From an uncultured Coriobacteriaceae bacterium (GTDB taxonomy: Bacteria; Actinomycetota; Coriobacteriia; Coriobacteriales; Atopobiaceae): a stretch of 26,228 bases of DNA. Under the pieces are notes generated by a model that saw only the letters and a program-made list of their open reading frames with translations, did no database searches and had not been told where the DNA came from. Shown piece after piece: positions 8,730 to 16,040 of this stretch. How positions within the stretch are numbered: the first letter of the stretch is position 1; each line of letters starts with the position of its first letter. The DNA is taken from assembly GCA_900543875.1 (NCBI GenBank), contig UQSV01000023.1, forward strand, positions 1 through 26,228, in the 5' to 3' direction. Position numbers and translations under genes: made by a program.

Positions 8730-8802
8730 TGAGGGCAGCGCGTCCCTCCCCCGCCAGCCAAAGGGGAGACGAATCCGAAAGAGAAGGGGACGTTTTCGCA
8801 AC

Positions 8803-9801
8803 ATGGCCGCCTGTCCAGCAGACATCACCGAGCTCTACGCCCCACAGTTCGAGCAGTTTGGCCTCTCGCTCGACGAGCACGGCGCCACGTTCACGGGCAG
8901 CGTCGACAACGAGGTTGGCTCGGGCCGCGCATGGCTTATGCCCCTCTCGAACAGCTGCCTGGTCCTCGAGCACGCCATCACGCCTAAGAGCGACATGCTG
9001 CTGCTCGAGCGCACGCCCAGCCCCTATGCCTGCGCCTCGCTGGTCAACGAGTCGACGCTCGTCTGCATGCCCGAGTCTGGCATAAGCCCCACCAACGTGA
9101 GGGTGGCACCTGGGGAGAACGACACGTCCACCACCTGCAGCTTCGTGCGTAAGAACAGCGACGAGAACCTTTCGCCCCTGCGGGCGGGCCACCTCTACCG
9201 GTCGCGCTCCGTGATCTTTCTGCCCCGCTACTTCGACGAGCTCGAGCGCAGCTACCCCGGCGAGTACTCGGGGCTCTTTGACTCCTTCGCGCGCGGTTGG
9301 GGCGAGCAGGCGCAGCTTGCGATGGGTGGGGCGCTGCGGCGCATCAGCGAGCGACGTGCCCAGGGGCCGGCCGGCCGTCTCTATCTGCGAGGCGTCGTTG
9401 AAACGATGGTGGCCGAGCTCGCCCGCGCCAACGCAAGCGGCGAGCTGGCGGCTCGCGCGGCGGGCACCCGCGAGAGCGAGCGGCTCGTCCTGCTCGTTCG
9501 GGCACTTGTCGAGCGCGGGCTCGACGAAGGACGCGCAATGGGCGTCGACGAGCTGGCGACACGCCTCTACGTGAGCCGCTCCAAGCTCTGCGCCACCTTT
9601 AGCGCCGAGACGGGCGAGGGCGTGGCCGCCTACGTGCGCAGACGCCGCATCGAGCGTGCGGAGAAGCTGCTTGCCGAAGGACGTCTCTCGATGGGACAGG
9701 TCGCCAAGCAGCTGGGCTACCCGCGCGCCTCGGCCTTCTCGCAGGCGTTTCGAGCCGCCCGCGGCATCTCTCCCAGCGTCTGGCAGCAGCTCAACGGCTA
9801 G
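8803..9801 (+). CDS. AraC-family transcriptional regulator
   Basis: A 332-residue protein with a C-terminal double helix-turn-helix of the AraC type. The first HTH is MGVDELATRLYVSRSKLCAT (about residues 246-265); the second is in LSMGQVAKQLGYPRASAFSQ (about 295-314), followed by the typical GISPSVW. The first roughly 200 residues are a poorly conserved sensor domain that I do not recognise. ATG 8803 is chosen for the GAAGGGGACG sequence upstream, though the spacing is long. Divergent placement from the ABC pair and a shared palindrome suggest that it controls the exporter and itself. The effector is unknown; a siderophore or metal-related ligand would fit YbtA-like systems. Confidence 0.88.
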   Translation: MAACPADITELYAPQFEQFGLSLDEHGATFTGSVDNEVGSGRAWLMPLSNSCLVLEHAITPKSDMLLLERTPSPYACASLVNESTLVCMPESGISPTNVRVAPGENDTSTTCSFVRKNSDENLSPLRAGHLYRSRSVIFLPRYFDELERSYPGEYSGLFDSFARGWGEQAQLAMGGALRRISERRAQGPAGRLYLRGVVETMVAELARANASGELAARAAGTRESERLVLLVRALVERGLDEGRAMGVDELATRLYVSRSKLCATFSAETGEGVAAYVRRRRIERAEKLLAEGRLSMGQVAKQLGYPRASAFSQAFRAARGISPSVWQQLNG

Positions 9802-10128
9802 ACGCAAGGCGGGCAGCCCCTCCTGGCAGCTCCAAGCCCCATCGGCTCGTCCGTTTCACGCGTCCCAAGCCTTCTCAACACGTAATTTGGATGAGCGAAC
9901 GGAGCGAGCGCGTAGATTGGACGATTGGGACAGCCGCGGCGCAAACGCACGGGCGCGCGCCCGGCACGCTCTGCGCCCTCCAGCGCCACGCGCGCTCGCC
10001 GCACTCCCGCACCCCCCAGCGTAACGCGCTCGCCCCAGCTCCGCACCTCTCGCCTCAAGCGCCACGCATGTCCCGGCACCCGCCCCAGCCCTTCCCCGCA
10101 CGATGAGTTCACCTTTGCAAACTTTTTC
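9802..10128. other. Gene-free stretch, GC-rich
   Basis: No ORF here looks coding on either strand; the open frames are Arg/Ala/Pro-rich shadows typical of GC-rich DNA. The only structure seen is a 14-base palindrome, CGGGCGCGCGCCCG, at 9951-9964. No clear terminator follows the AraC gene. Confidence 0.6.
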
Positions 10129-10180
10129 TTGACCTCCCCGCCAAGCGCCCCTAGTGTAGGCATAAGTTACCCTTAGCTAA
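10129..10180 (+). promoter_or_regulatory. Promoter and operator of the DUF3793-flavodoxin operon
   Basis: TTGACC (10129-10134) and TAGTGT (10152-10157) are separated by exactly 17 bp. Just downstream lie ATAAGTTACCC (10162-10172), matching the box in the ABC/AraC promoter, and the palindrome TTAGCTAA (10173-10180). An operator at this position, over the transcription start, would normally repress. Which protein binds is unknown. Confidence 0.6.
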
Positions 10181-10217
10181 CACTTTGCAGCCGCACGGTT
10201 GCGCCGCGGGAGGCACC

Positions 10218-10844
10218 ATGACGCTCGACAGATTCGGCCTTGAGCACGCGATCGTTCGCCACTGCTCGCCCACGCTCGCGGGAATCAAGCCGGGATGCCT
10301 CTTCAACGTGCCCGGCAGCTTCTCGCCCAGCCCCGCCTGCGAGCGAGGTCGCGCGCTCGACGCCCTCGTTGCCCACGAGAACGAGGCCCTCGCCCCCAGC
10401 GGCGTGCGCGTGCGCGTGCTGGCCCGCCGCTCCTGCGGTGCGCTCGTGTTCGTGTATCGCCCGGAGCTTCTGGGCTCACACCTGCGCGAGGCACGCGTGG
10501 CCGAGCTGCTGCGCGGCTGGGGCTACGCCACGAATGGGCCGGGCTGGCTCGAGGGCGTTCTGGCCCAGCTGGGGGCACGTCTGCAGGCCCAGGCCTGCAG
10601 CGGCGAGTTTCCCCACGAGGTGGGGGTCTTCCTGGGCTACCCCACCGACGACGTCGTGGCCTTCATCGAGCACGAGGGGCGCGACTACCTGTGCTGTGGC
10701 TGCTGGAAGGTCTACTCGCACCTCGAGCGCGCGCAGGCCTGCTTCGCGAGCTATCGCCGCTGCACGCAGGCGTGCCTCGCCCTGCTCGAGACCGGCTCGA
10801 CCGTTGCCGACCTCGCGAGCGGGCACGTGGCCATCGCGGCGTAG
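10218..10844 (+). CDS. DUF3793 family protein
   Basis: A 208-residue soluble protein that I recognise as DUF3793. Family-like segments are HCSPTLAGIKPGCLFN near the N-terminus, LVFVYRPELL in the middle, and EFPHEVGVFLGYPTDDVVAFIE followed by CCGCWKVYS toward the C-terminus. The biochemical role of the family is unknown to me. The conserved Cys residues could bind a metal or take part in redox chemistry, which is inference. The start is ATG 10218, with GGGAGG five bases before it. It leads a two-gene unit with the flavodoxin 57 bases downstream; DUF3793 next to flavodoxin or iron-transport genes is a recurring arrangement in anaerobes. Confidence 0.85.
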   Translation: MTLDRFGLEHAIVRHCSPTLAGIKPGCLFNVPGSFSPSPACERGRALDALVAHENEALAPSGVRVRVLARRSCGALVFVYRPELLGSHLREARVAELLRGWGYATNGPGWLEGVLAQLGARLQAQACSGEFPHEVGVFLGYPTDDVVAFIEHEGRDYLCCGCWKVYSHLERAQACFASYRRCTQACLALLETGSTVADLASGHVAIAA

Positions 10845-10901
10845 GCAGCAGGAATCGAATCCATACCCGAGACGTGGGTTGGCATAGGAAAGGACAGACA
10901 G

Positions 10902-11321
10902 ATGAACAAGGTAGCAGTGGTTTTCTGGAGCGGCACCGGCAACACCGAGGCCATGGCAGACGCCGTGGCCGAGGGGGCTCGCACCGCCGGCGCCGAGGTC
11001 GACCAGGTACAGGCCACCGACTTCGACGCCAGCGCCGTGGCCGGCTATGATGCCGTCGCGTTTGGCTGCCCCGCCATGGGCGACGAGTCGCTCGAGGAGG
11101 ATGAGTTCGAGCCGATGTTCGAGGCCGCCGAGGCACAGCTCTCCGGCAAGAAGGTTGGCCTGTTTGGCAGCTACGACTGGGGCACCGGCGACTGGATGGA
11201 CACCTGGCGCGAGCGCACAGAGGGCGACGGCGCCGAGGTCGTGGCCACCGTCATCGCGAACCTCGAGCCCGACGACGAGGCCCTGACCTCCTGCAAGGAG
11301 CTCGGCGCCGCCCTAGCGTAG
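10902..11321 (+). CDS. Short-chain flavodoxin
   Basis: A 139-residue flavodoxin, the usual short-chain length. The FMN phosphate loop is SGTGNTEAM (residues 10-18), after a first strand KVAVVFW. FGCPAMGDE and FGSYDWGTGDWMDTW are the typical flavin-contacting loops. It carries low-potential electrons in the cytoplasm and in many bacteria replaces ferredoxin when iron is scarce. AAAGGACAG precedes the ATG. Co-transcription with DUF3793 and the operator at 10162-10180 fit iron- or redox-responsive expression, but the regulator is not identified. Confidence 0.93.
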   Translation: MNKVAVVFWSGTGNTEAMADAVAEGARTAGAEVDQVQATDFDASAVAGYDAVAFGCPAMGDESLEEDEFEPMFEAAEAQLSGKKVGLFGSYDWGTGDWMDTWRERTEGDGAEVVATVIANLEPDDEALTSCKELGAALA

Positions 11322-11360
11322 CTCGCGGGGCGTCTCTAGATAGTTAGGCAGCCGGAATCT

Positions 11361-11554
11361 GTCAGTGTAAACGGTTACACGTGCGACGGCTTAATAGCAG
11401 AGAAGCCCAAATCCCGCCAAAACGCATTTAAGGGATAGCCAAACGCTCAGAAGCGAGGCCATTTCGGCCCACGCCAACGTAATAGGAGCCCCCGAAAGGC
11501 CGCCTCAGGCCCTTCGGGGGCTCCCTCATCGCACGTGTAACCGTTTACACTGAC
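11361..11554. mobile_element. 194-bp element bounded by perfect 26-bp inverted repeats (MITE-like or paired operators)
   Basis: Bases 11361-11386 and 11529-11554 are exact reverse complements of each other (26 of 26). Each arm contains the near-palindrome GTGTAAACGGTTACAC, which also resembles a LacI/CcpA-type operator (TG-N-AA-N-CG). The 142-bp interior has no credible ORF and includes the hairpin at 11485-11524. The flanking pentamers AATCT and AACCT match at four of five positions, so a target duplication is possible but not shown. It sits between the convergent flavodoxin and niaR genes. It could be a small non-autonomous transposable element, or two operator sites that form a loop. Confidence 0.6.
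11485..11524. terminator. Bidirectional hairpin between flavodoxin and niaR
   Basis: GGAGCCCCCGAA pairs with TTCGGGGGCTCC in a long GC stem, extended by AGG/CCC pairing with one mismatch. Both flanking genes point toward it, so it may end both transcripts. Neither side has a strong T run; the minus-strand exit reads TATTACG. Confidence 0.6.
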
Positions 11555-11572
11555 AACCTCGCGCGGCCAAAC

Positions 11573-12118
11573 CTATTTGAGGTCGCCCTCATAGGGCAGG
11601 ACCTCGGCCAGGTAGCCCTTCTCGCGCAGGGCCGCCTCGATCTCGTCGAGCTGCTCCTCGCTGTCAGCGGCAATGCGGTGGAAGTGGTAGCCGCTCGTGA
11701 CCGTGAGCAGCGGGTAGCTCTTCCCCGAGCGGATGTTCTCGAGGTAGCGCTCCACGTCGCGGCGGTTGCGGATGTCGAGGTCGCCGGTGATCTTGCCGTA
11801 GACGCGGTGATTAACCATGACGTTGAGCACCGCCCCGCCCAGGTCGACGATGGTCGTGAGCTCGTCGGCAAGGTCATCGAGGCCGTGGCACACCTTCACG
11901 AGCCGCGTGGGCACCTGCGGCTCGCCCGAGCCGCCCAGTAGCACGTAGCCGCGGCTCGTCGCCACGATGTCATGGCCGTCGGCGCGCAGAAGCGCGATGT
12001 CCTGCACCACAACCTGCCTGCTCACGCCCACCGCCTTGGCCAGCGAGCTGCCCGACACCGGTGTGGCAGACGCCTGCAGTTCGGCCACGATACGCTCCCT
12101 GCGCTCACCACCCTTCAT
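11573..12118 (-). CDS. niaR: NiaR-type (YrxA, 3H-domain) repressor of NAD biosynthesis
   Basis: A 181-residue regulator. Residues 1-60 are a winged HTH of the HTH_11 type (VSGSSLAKAVGVSRQVVVQD). Residues about 72-175 are the 3H domain, with conserved histidines in VCHG (78), NHRVYG (104) and GYHFHR (145/147). In Firmicutes this family represses nad genes when nicotinate or a related corepressor is abundant. ATG 12118 is chosen because it overlaps the nadC stop as ATGA, implying translational coupling; the longer open frame upstream lies inside nadC. It is the last gene of nadA-nadB-nadC-niaR and would act on the boxes at 15597-15644, an inferred feedback loop. Confidence 0.9.
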   Translation of the reverse strand: MKGGERRERIVAELQASATPVSGSSLAKAVGVSRQVVVQDIALLRADGHDIVATSRGYVLLGGSGEPQVPTRLVKVCHGLDDLADELTTIVDLGGAVLNVMVNHRVYGKITGDLDIRNRRDVERYLENIRSGKSYPLLTVTSGYHFHRIAADSEEQLDEIEAALREKGYLAEVLPYEGDLK

Positions 12119-12993
12119 CGGACCACCTCGGCCGCGGACTCGCCCACCATGCGCAGGTGCTTGAGCGACAGGTCGAGGATGGGGGCGGAGTGCGTGAGCG
12201 CGCCCGACGAGATGTAGTCGACGCCCAGGTCTGCCAAGGCGCGGATGTTGCTCGCGTCGACGTTGCCCGAGCACTCGGTCTTGGCGCGGCCATCGATGAG
12301 GGTAATCGCGGCGGCCATGTCGTCGTGGCTCATGTTGTCGAGCATGATGATGTCGGCACCGGCCTCGACGGCCTCGCGCACCATGTCGAGGTTCTCACAC
12401 TCGACCTCGACGGTGCAGGTAAACGACGCATGGGCGCGCGCGGCGGCAACGGCTGCGGCCACGCCGCCGGCGGCGTCGATGTGGTTGTCCTTGAGCATCA
12501 CGGCCGTCGACAGGTTATAGCGGTGGTTACGCCCGCCGCCAATCGCCACGGCCGCCTTCTCGAAGACGCGCAGGCACGGCGTGGTCTTGCGCGTGTCGAC
12601 GAGCGCGGTGCTCGTGCCCTCGAGCGCGGCGGCCATCCTGCGCGTGTAGGTGGCGATGCCGCTCATGCGCTGCAGGAAGTTGAGGGCCACGCGCTCGCCC
12701 GAGAGCAGCACGCGGGCGTCGCCGTACACGGTGGCGAGGCGCTGGCCGGCCGTGACCTCGTCGCCATCGGCCACCGTAGCCTCGACGCGCGTGGCGGGGT
12801 CGATCAGCGCAAACGTGCGGGCAAAGACGTCGAGGCCGGCGATGACGCCGTCTGCCTTGGCGATGAGCTGCACCTCGGCGGCGCGGGCCTCGGGGCACAC
12901 CGACGCCGTGCTCACGTCCTCGAAGGTGATGTCCTCACGCAGCGCCTGGACGATAACGTCCTCGCCCACCAGCTTCAGGGCAATGGGATCCAT
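12115..12993 (-). CDS. nadC: Nicotinate-nucleotide pyrophosphorylase (quinolinate phosphoribosyltransferase)
   Basis: A 292-residue cytoplasmic enzyme that converts quinolinate and PRPP to nicotinate mononucleotide, CO2 and pyrophosphate. Recognisable blocks are REDITFEDVST near the N-terminus, GERVALNFLQRMSGIAT, DTRKTTPCLR, GGGRNHRYNLS, LKDNHI, VECENLDM, DIIMLDNMS and the C-terminal SSGALTHSAP. The usual TRKTTPGLR reads TPCLR here. The length is normal. ATG 12993 lies three bases after the nadB stop, with GTGAGGG directly before it, and the 3' end overlaps niaR by four bases. The order A-B-C matches the classic de novo NAD operon. Confidence 0.96.
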   Translation of the reverse strand: MDPIALKLVGEDVIVQALREDITFEDVSTASVCPEARAAEVQLIAKADGVIAGLDVFARTFALIDPATRVEATVADGDEVTAGQRLATVYGDARVLLSGERVALNFLQRMSGIATYTRRMAAALEGTSTALVDTRKTTPCLRVFEKAAVAIGGGRNHRYNLSTAVMLKDNHIDAAGGVAAAVAAARAHASFTCTVEVECENLDMVREAVEAGADIIMLDNMSHDDMAAAITLIDGRAKTECSGNVDASNIRALADLGVDYISSGALTHSAPILDLSLKHLRMVGESAAEVVR

Positions 12994-12996
12994 CCC

Positions 12997-14427
12997 TCAC
13001 GCCTCCCTCGCGGCCGCAGCCGCCTCGCTCGCAATGGTCTCGATGTCGACGGGCGCCTCGCCAAAGGCCAGGCCGCCGTCGTGGGCGCACGTGCCGTCGT
13101 ACTCGCACAGCTCGTCGATGGCAAGCGTACCATCGCCGGCCACGCGGTGGCGACCGTCGAGCGCGGGCGAGCCCGCAACCTCGACGGGCAGCGACGAGCC
13201 GTCCAGCATGCGACGCGCGGCGCGACGCGCAAAGACGAGCGACTCGAGCAGGCTGTTGCTGGCCAGGCGGTTTTTACCGTGCACGCCATTGCAGCAGGTC
13301 TCGCCCGCGGCATAAAGGTGCGGCATCGTCGTGGCGGCGTCGCGGTCGACCCACACGCCACCCATGAAGTAGTGCTGCGTGGGCACCACGGGAATGGGCT
13401 CGCACACGATGTCGCGGCCGTCCTCGAGGCAGCGCTCGCGGATGTTGGCGAAGTGCCCGCGGATGACCTCGGGCTCGACGGGGCCAAAGCTCAGCCACTC
13501 GTGAGGCACGCCCTCCTCGCGCATGCGCTTGGTGATGGCCGCAGCCACCACGTCGCGCGGCCGCAACTCGTCAGTGAAGCGACGGCAATCATGGTCGAGA
13601 AGGACAGCGCCCTCGCCGCGACAGCTTTCGGAGATGAGAAACGTGCGACCCGACCGCGGGCTGAACAGCCCCGTTGGGTGAATCTGCACGTAGTCGAGGT
13701 GCTCGAGGCGAACGCCATGCTTGCGGGCAATGTAGCAGGCATCGCCCGTGAGCTGCGGATAGTTGGTCGAGTGGTCGTACATGCCGCCAATGCCGCCCGT
13801 GGCCCACAGGGTATTGGCGGCGCGGATCTCGAACGCCTCGGACGCGGCCTCGAGCTCGTCTGCCGGTGTGGTCGAGGCGCCCTCGGGCAGGGCCACGGCG
13901 CGCACGCCCGCGCAGACCTGCTGGCCGTCGCGTTCCTCCACGATGATGTCGCTCATGGCAACGTGCTCGAGGATGCGCACGTTGGGCAGGCGGCGCACGG
14001 CGGCAAGCAGGGTCGTCGTGATCTCCTTGCCCGTGATGTCTGCGTGGAAGCAGATGCGCGGGCGGCTGTGGGCGCCCTCGCGGGTAAACGCAAGCTCGCC
14101 GGCCTCGTTGCGTTCGAGGTCGCAGCCCAGCGCCACGAGGTCGTCGATGACCGAGCGGCTCGAGCGAATCATGATGTCCACGCTCTCGCGACGGTTCTCG
14201 TAGTGGCCGGCGGCCATCGTATCGGCAAAGAAGGCCTCGTAGTCGCCCGCCTCGGGCAGCACGCAGATGCCGCCCTGGGCAAGCATCGAGTCGCACTCGT
14301 CGACATTGCCCTTCGACAGCATCACGACGCTCGTGCTGGTAGGCAGGTTGAGGGCCGCATAGAGGCCCGCCACGCCACAGCCGGCGATGACCACGTCGGC
14401 ACTCATGTTCTCGTACTTCATGGCCAT
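12997..14427 (-). CDS. nadB: L-aspartate oxidase, short C-terminus
   Basis: A 476-residue flavoprotein that oxidises L-aspartate to iminoaspartate, the substrate of NadA. The FAD fold is clear: VVIAGCGVAGLYAAL near the start, REGAHSRPRI, ATGGIGGMY, HPTGL, DELRPRDVVAAAI, HYFMGGVWVD and YAAGETCCNGVHGKNRLASN. After about residue 410 the usual helical C-terminal domain (about 110-130 residues in E. coli and B. subtilis NadB) is replaced by a 66-residue acidic, Ala-rich tail. No frameshift is apparent, because nadC begins three bases later with intact sequence. Three in-frame ATGs lie at 14427, 14421 and 14406; the first has AAGGTAGGGG before it. Confidence 0.93.
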   Translation of the reverse strand: MAMKYENMSADVVIAGCGVAGLYAALNLPTSTSVVMLSKGNVDECDSMLAQGGICVLPEAGDYEAFFADTMAAGHYENRRESVDIMIRSSRSVIDDLVALGCDLERNEAGELAFTREGAHSRPRICFHADITGKEITTTLLAAVRRLPNVRILEHVAMSDIIVEERDGQQVCAGVRAVALPEGASTTPADELEAASEAFEIRAANTLWATGGIGGMYDHSTNYPQLTGDACYIARKHGVRLEHLDYVQIHPTGLFSPRSGRTFLISESCRGEGAVLLDHDCRRFTDELRPRDVVAAAITKRMREEGVPHEWLSFGPVEPEVIRGHFANIRERCLEDGRDIVCEPIPVVPTQHYFMGGVWVDRDAATTMPHLYAAGETCCNGVHGKNRLASNSLLESLVFARRAARRMLDGSSLPVEVAGSPALDGRHRVAGDGTLAIDELCEYDGTCAHDGGLAFGEAPVDIETIASEAAAAAREA

Positions 14428-14430
14428 CCC

Positions 14431-15531
14431 CTACCTTGCCGCGTACTCGAGCATACGGTCGAGCGTGAGCTTGGCGCGCTCGGCGGCCTCGGGCGTCACG
14501 TCGATGCTGACCTCGCCCGAGCCCGTGGCGAGGCATCCCACGAGGCGACGCAGGTCAATCATGTCCATGTTCACGCAGGTGGGACGCGTGGCCGGGAAGT
14601 AGAAGCGCTTACCCGAGCCAGCCGTGCGGCGCTCGAGCTCAAAGAGCACGCCCGCGACCGTCACGATGATGAACTTGGATGCGTCGCTCTTCTCGGCATA
14701 CGTGATGATGCCTGCGGTCGAGCCGATGTAGTCGGCCTCCTCGAGCACCTCGGCCTTGCATTCGGGGTGCGCGAGCACGAGCGCGCCCGGATGCTCAAGC
14801 TCGACGGTCTCGACCTGCTCGCGCGTGATCACGTGGTGGCGAGGGCAGTAGCCGGGATTGAGGATGACGTTCTTCTCGGGCACCTGCTCGGCCACGTAGC
14901 GGCCCAGGTTCTGGTCGGGGATGAACAGGACGTTGCTCTGCGGCAGCTCCGAGACGATCTTGACGGCGTTGGACGAGGTCACGCAGACGTCGCTCCAACT
15001 CTTGATCTCGACGGTGGAGTTCACGTAGCAGACAACCGCAAGGTCGTCGCCATACTGCTCGCGCGCGGCGTCGAGCGTCTCACGCTTGACCATGTGGGCC
15101 ATGGGACAGTCGGCGGCAGGCTCGGGCAGCAGCACCGTCTTGTCGGGGTTAAGCAGCTTGGCGCTCTCGCCCATAAACTCGACGCCCGCGAGCACGATAG
15201 TCTTGTTGGGCAGCGTGCGGGCGAGCTTCGCGAGGTAGAACGAGTCGCCTACGTAGTCGGCAACCGCCTGGATCTCGGGCGCCACGTAGTAGTGCGCAAG
15301 AATCACAGCGTCGCGCTCAGCCTTAAGGCACTCGATGGCCTCCCTCAGCTCGGCGGGCACGAGCGCGGCACGCTCGGCCGCGGTGATGCACGAACCCACG
15401 CCCTCGCTCACGAGGCGGGCGAGCTCGTCGGCCTCGCGGACCTGGTCGGCAGCGGCATTGGCGCGCCCGGCTGACGCATTCACCACATCGCCGGCGACGT
15501 CTGCCTGCGCGGCGGTTTCGAAGTTGGCCAT
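14431..15531 (-). CDS. nadA: Quinolinate synthase A (4Fe-4S)
   Basis: A 366-residue enzyme that joins iminoaspartate and dihydroxyacetone phosphate to make quinolinate, using an oxygen-sensitive 4Fe-4S cluster. The three expected cluster cysteines are seen: Cys168 in VVCYVNS, Cys258 in HPEC and Cys319 in TCVNMDMIDL. ILAHYY lies at residues 77-82, so there is an Ala-rich N-terminal extension of some 30-40 residues compared with E. coli NadA. ATG 15531 is preferred because GAGGGG lies five bases upstream; an ATG at 15549 adds six residues with a poorer site, and the longer open frame runs into non-coding repeats. It is the first gene of the nad operon, with nadB starting three bases after its stop. 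Confidence 0.95.
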   Translation of the reverse strand: MANFETAAQADVAGDVVNASAGRANAAADQVREADELARLVSEGVGSCITAAERAALVPAELREAIECLKAERDAVILAHYYVAPEIQAVADYVGDSFYLAKLARTLPNKTIVLAGVEFMGESAKLLNPDKTVLLPEPAADCPMAHMVKRETLDAAREQYGDDLAVVCYVNSTVEIKSWSDVCVTSSNAVKIVSELPQSNVLFIPDQNLGRYVAEQVPEKNVILNPGYCPRHHVITREQVETVELEHPGALVLAHPECKAEVLEEADYIGSTAGIITYAEKSDASKFIIVTVAGVLFELERRTAGSGKRFYFPATRPTCVNMDMIDLRRLVGCLATGSGEVSIDVTPEAAERAKLTLDRMLEYAAR

Positions 15532-15594
15532 TGCGGCCCCTCTCGTCATGCGCGCGCCCGCCCCCGGGTGCGCGCCGCGATCATTCGAGGGGAC

Positions 15595-15644
15595 AGTATG
15601 ACACTTGCCAAGACACCTGACAAGACAGCTGTAAAGACAGGTGC
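15595..15644 (-). promoter_or_regulatory. nad operon promoter covered by four 12-bp tandem boxes (candidate NiaR operator)
   Basis: On the minus strand TTGTCA (15618-15623) and CATACT (15595-15600) form a -35/-10 pair with a 17-bp spacer, about 65 bp before nadA. Over it lie four head-to-tail 12-bp units on the + strand at 15597, 15609, 15621 and 15633. The last three fit NNAAGACA(C/G)(C/G)TG and the first fits with one change. Units 2 and 4 also give an inverted CACCTG/CAGGTG pair. The location, and the niaR gene in the same operon, make these candidate NiaR sites. Confidence 0.65.
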
Positions 15645-15666
15645 CGACAAGGACGAGAAGAACAAA

Positions 15667-16040
15667 TGCAGAGGCACGTCTACCGAAAGGACAAGCGAGG
15701 CAAAGCCGACTGCACGCAATTCGACAACGTGCATCCTCGCGGCGCCCGTAAGGCAAGCAGCTGCACCCAATTCGGCCTTGTGCATCCGTTCTGGCGCGTA
15801 CAAGGACGACAGGTGCACTCAAACGGCCCTCGTGTATTCCCCGGCCGCCCAGGCACGGATGCACCAGCCCGTTATACGTGCATCGGCGCGGTCGCAGCAC
15901 TCCACAGCAAATGCACCAGGCCGCTTTACGTGCACCGGCGGGGCCATCGCTCTCGGAAACGAATACATCAGGCCGGCAATTGCGCTTCGACGCGACCCTC
16001 GCTCCCGAACACGAATGCACTACGCCCCACTCCGTGCAGG
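15667..16040. repeat. Degenerate array of TGCAC-N13-GTGCA dyads with ~52-bp period
   Basis: The 624-bp gap 15532-16155 between nadA and trmB has no credible gene. It contains seven units beginning at 15711, 15762, 15814, 15860, 15912, 15964 and 16016, with steps of 51, 52, 46, 52, 52 and 52 bp. In every unit the right half-site (GTGCA or variant) begins exactly 18 bases after the left half-site (TGCAC or variant). The 13-base centres and the linkers vary, though the last linkers are still related. A shortened possible unit starts at 15667. The 52-bp step is not a multiple of three, which argues against a coding repeat. The units are too diverged for a CRISPR array. Confidence 0.75.

Noticed and set aside
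9798..10163. 121-codon open frame on the minus strand
   Set aside because: Arg/Ala/Gly-rich, no ribosome binding site, and it overlaps the AraC stop and the DUF3793 promoter.
10162..10180. DtxR/IdeR iron box
   Set aside because: Only about 8 of 19 positions agree with the DtxR consensus as I recall it, so the site is reported as an unassigned operator.
12061..15474. Very long open frame (over 1100 codons) on the + strand opposite the nad operon
   Set aside because: It is the antisense shadow of nadC, nadB and nadA: His/Val/Gly/Arg-rich, without domains or a ribosome binding site. Similar shadows lie opposite kup (459-2180, -) and xfp (22168-24708, +). They arise from GC-rich third codon positions.
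15667..16040. CRISPR array
   Set aside because: Repeat-like and spacer-like lengths are suggestive (about 23-27 and 25-29 bp), but the repeats are only partly conserved and no cas gene is present.
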